A DNA stretch of 64,000 nucleotides from Luteibacter sp. dw_328 (GTDB lineage Bacteria; Pseudomonadota; Gammaproteobacteria; Xanthomonadales; Rhodanobacteraceae). A program made the position numbers and the translations under genes. The stretch is from the NCBI RefSeq assembly GCF_018449605.1, contig NZ_JAAVUW010000009.1, positions 148,134-212,133 on the forward strand, in the 5' to 3' direction. This document shows, in pieces, positions 63,054-64,000 of this stretch. The notes beneath the pieces are model-generated. The model worked only from the letters and a program-made list of their open reading frames with translations. It ran no database searches and was not told where the DNA came from. The first letter of the stretch is position 1. The number at the start of each line of letters is the position of its first letter.

Positions 63054-63905
63054 TTAAGGTGCCGTCGGAACCGTGTCGGTGGCGTCGGGCGCCGCGTCGT
63101 CGGTCTCGGGGGTGTCGCTTGCCGCGCCTTGTGCCGCCAGCATGGCGCGTTCGCGGCGAATGATTTCGCCGGCGAGGCCGATGTAGGCGATGGCGCCGCG
63201 CGACCCGCGATCGTAGAGATGAATGGGCTGGCCGTGGCTGGGCGCCTCGGCAAGACGCACGTTACGCGGAATGATCGAGCGCAGCACCTTGTCGCCAAAG
63301 TGCAGGGTGAGCTGGGCCGAGACCTCGTTGCCGAGGTTGTTGCGCACGTCGTACATGGTGCGCAGCAGGCCTTCGACCTCGAGTTCGGGGTTCAGGCGCA
63401 TGCGCACGGCCTTGATCGTGTCGAGCAGGCTCGACAGGCCTTCCAGCGCGAAGTACTCGCACTGCACGGGAATCAGCACGCCGTCGGCCGCGGTGAGCGC
63501 GTTGAGCGTCAGCAGGTGCAGCGAGGGCGGGCAGTCGATCAGGATGGTGTGGTAGTTGTCCGCGACCTTGGCGAGCTGCTCTTTCAGGCGATGCTCGCGC
63601 GCCATGCCGTCCATCAGTTTCAGCTCGGCGGCGGTGAGGTCGCCGTTACCCGGGAGCAGGTCGTAACCGGCCTCGGTGCGCACCAGCACGCTGCCGATCT
63701 CCACTTCGCCCAGCAGCACTTCGCAGCCATTCGGCTTGGCCTCGTGCTTGTCCACGCCCGACGCCATGGTGGCGTTGCCCTGCGGATCGAGGTCGACGAG
63801 CAGCACCTTGCGCCGCGCGGCGGCCAGGGCCGCGGCGAGGTTGACGGAGGTGGTGGTCTTGCCGACGCCGCCTTTCTGGTTGGCGACTGCGAGGATGCGG
63901 GCCAT
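63054..63905 (-). CDS. parA: Chromosome-partitioning ATPase ParA
   Basis: Walker-type ATPase of 283 aa that moves ParB-bound origins. Deviant Walker A KGGVGKTTTS at 11-20, VDLDPQGNAT, and LIDCPPSLHLLT. The C-terminal tail after about residue 260 is Asp/Ala/Thr rich and probably disordered. Chromosomal parAB usually lies near oriC, downstream of rsmG, so the right edge of the window is likely origin-proximal. Confidence 0.97.
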   Translation of the reverse strand: MARILAVANQKGGVGKTTTSVNLAAALAAARRKVLLVDLDPQGNATMASGVDKHEAKPNGCEVLLGEVEIGSVLVRTEAGYDLLPGNGDLTAAELKLMDGMAREHRLKEQLAKVADNYHTILIDCPPSLHLLTLNALTAADGVLIPVQCEYFALEGLSSLLDTIKAVRMRLNPELEVEGLLRTMYDVRNNLGNEVSAQLTLHFGDKVLRSIIPRNVRLAEAPSHGQPIHLYDRGSRGAIAYIGLAGEIIRRERAMLAAQGAASDTPETDDAAPDATDTVPTAP

Positions 63906-64000
63906 GGAGGGTCGTTATCTACCGAGCGCGGAAGGGGCGCTAGCGTAGCATTGCCGGGAGGTCCAGCCCTAGACAGGGTGTAAGGGCTGAAGCAGCTCCT
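63906..64000. other. Upstream flank of parA
   Basis: 95 bp to the window end. A minus-strand frame enters from the right edge and stops at 63969-63971 with the residues ELLQPLHPV. It could be the tail of the preceding gene (rsmG is expected here), but nine residues are too few to identify it. Confidence 0.3.

Overview
The window is GC-rich, densely coding bacterial DNA. It most resembles a Gammaproteobacterium of the order Xanthomonadales, probably Rhodanobacteraceae such as Luteibacter or Dyella. This is inferred from the Xanthomonas/Caulobacter-type TonB receptor, the algZ-algR-hemC order, the NagQ/NagB-II/NagA-like amino-sugar cluster, and a dispersed palindromic repeat (core GCCGATGAATCGGC). 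It looks like ordinary chromosome: no rRNA, tRNA, CRISPR array, prophage or transposase was recognised. A parA-parB pair at the right edge suggests that end lies towards the replication origin.

Layout. (1) 1-14766, sugar catabolism: a TonB receptor (cut by the edge), glucokinase, a GluP-type sugar importer and a LacI regulator; then a DMT transporter; then zwf-pgl-edd-eda (Entner-Doudoroff) on the minus strand; then a divergent GntR regulator, SIS-type glucosamine-6-phosphate deaminase and nagA. Palindromes centred on AACGTT lie between glk and gluP and upstream of zwf, and TACCA/TGGTA half-sites fill the zwf-gntR intergenic region. (2) 14791-17069: a cobalamin riboswitch with a terminator, upstream of btuB. 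(3) 17306-28656: an orphan RND pump, a MATE pump coupled to a DUF2239 gene, a LysR/SDR divergent pair, a DODA-type dioxygenase, a GGDEF-EAL sensor and a PagL-like lipid A deacylase. (4) 28734-33450: a marR-OMF-emrA-emrB tripartite efflux operon with a consensus promoter that gives an almost leaderless marR. (5) 33529-35161: an AraC regulator and two small unknown genes.

(6) 35406-45200: a kdp potassium operon of unusual composition. A 39-aa membrane protein, kdpF, kdpA and kdpB are followed by an unknown 62-aa protein, an outer-membrane beta-barrel porin, kdpC, kdpD and kdpE. Its promoter region carries an exact 11-bp tandem repeat and an 18-bp palindrome. (7) 45368-49956: two divergent S9 peptidases. 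(8) 50066-52063: a DUF350-DUF1190-ATP-grasp operon resembling E. coli yjfL-yjfM-yjfC. (9) 52350-60797: an esterase, an AlgZ/AlgR-like two-component pair, hemC, a DUF481 outer-membrane protein with a Thr-rich linker, a membrane protein, a WYL regulator, a patatin and a GT2 glycosyltransferase. (10) 60877-63905: a DUF3379-like anti-sigma candidate coupled to an ECF sigma factor, then parB and parA.

The most interesting regions are the extended kdp operon with its promoter, the regulatory region shared by the Entner-Doudoroff and amino-sugar genes, and the repeat family, which also sits inside the kdp operon and forms the stop codon of one gene.
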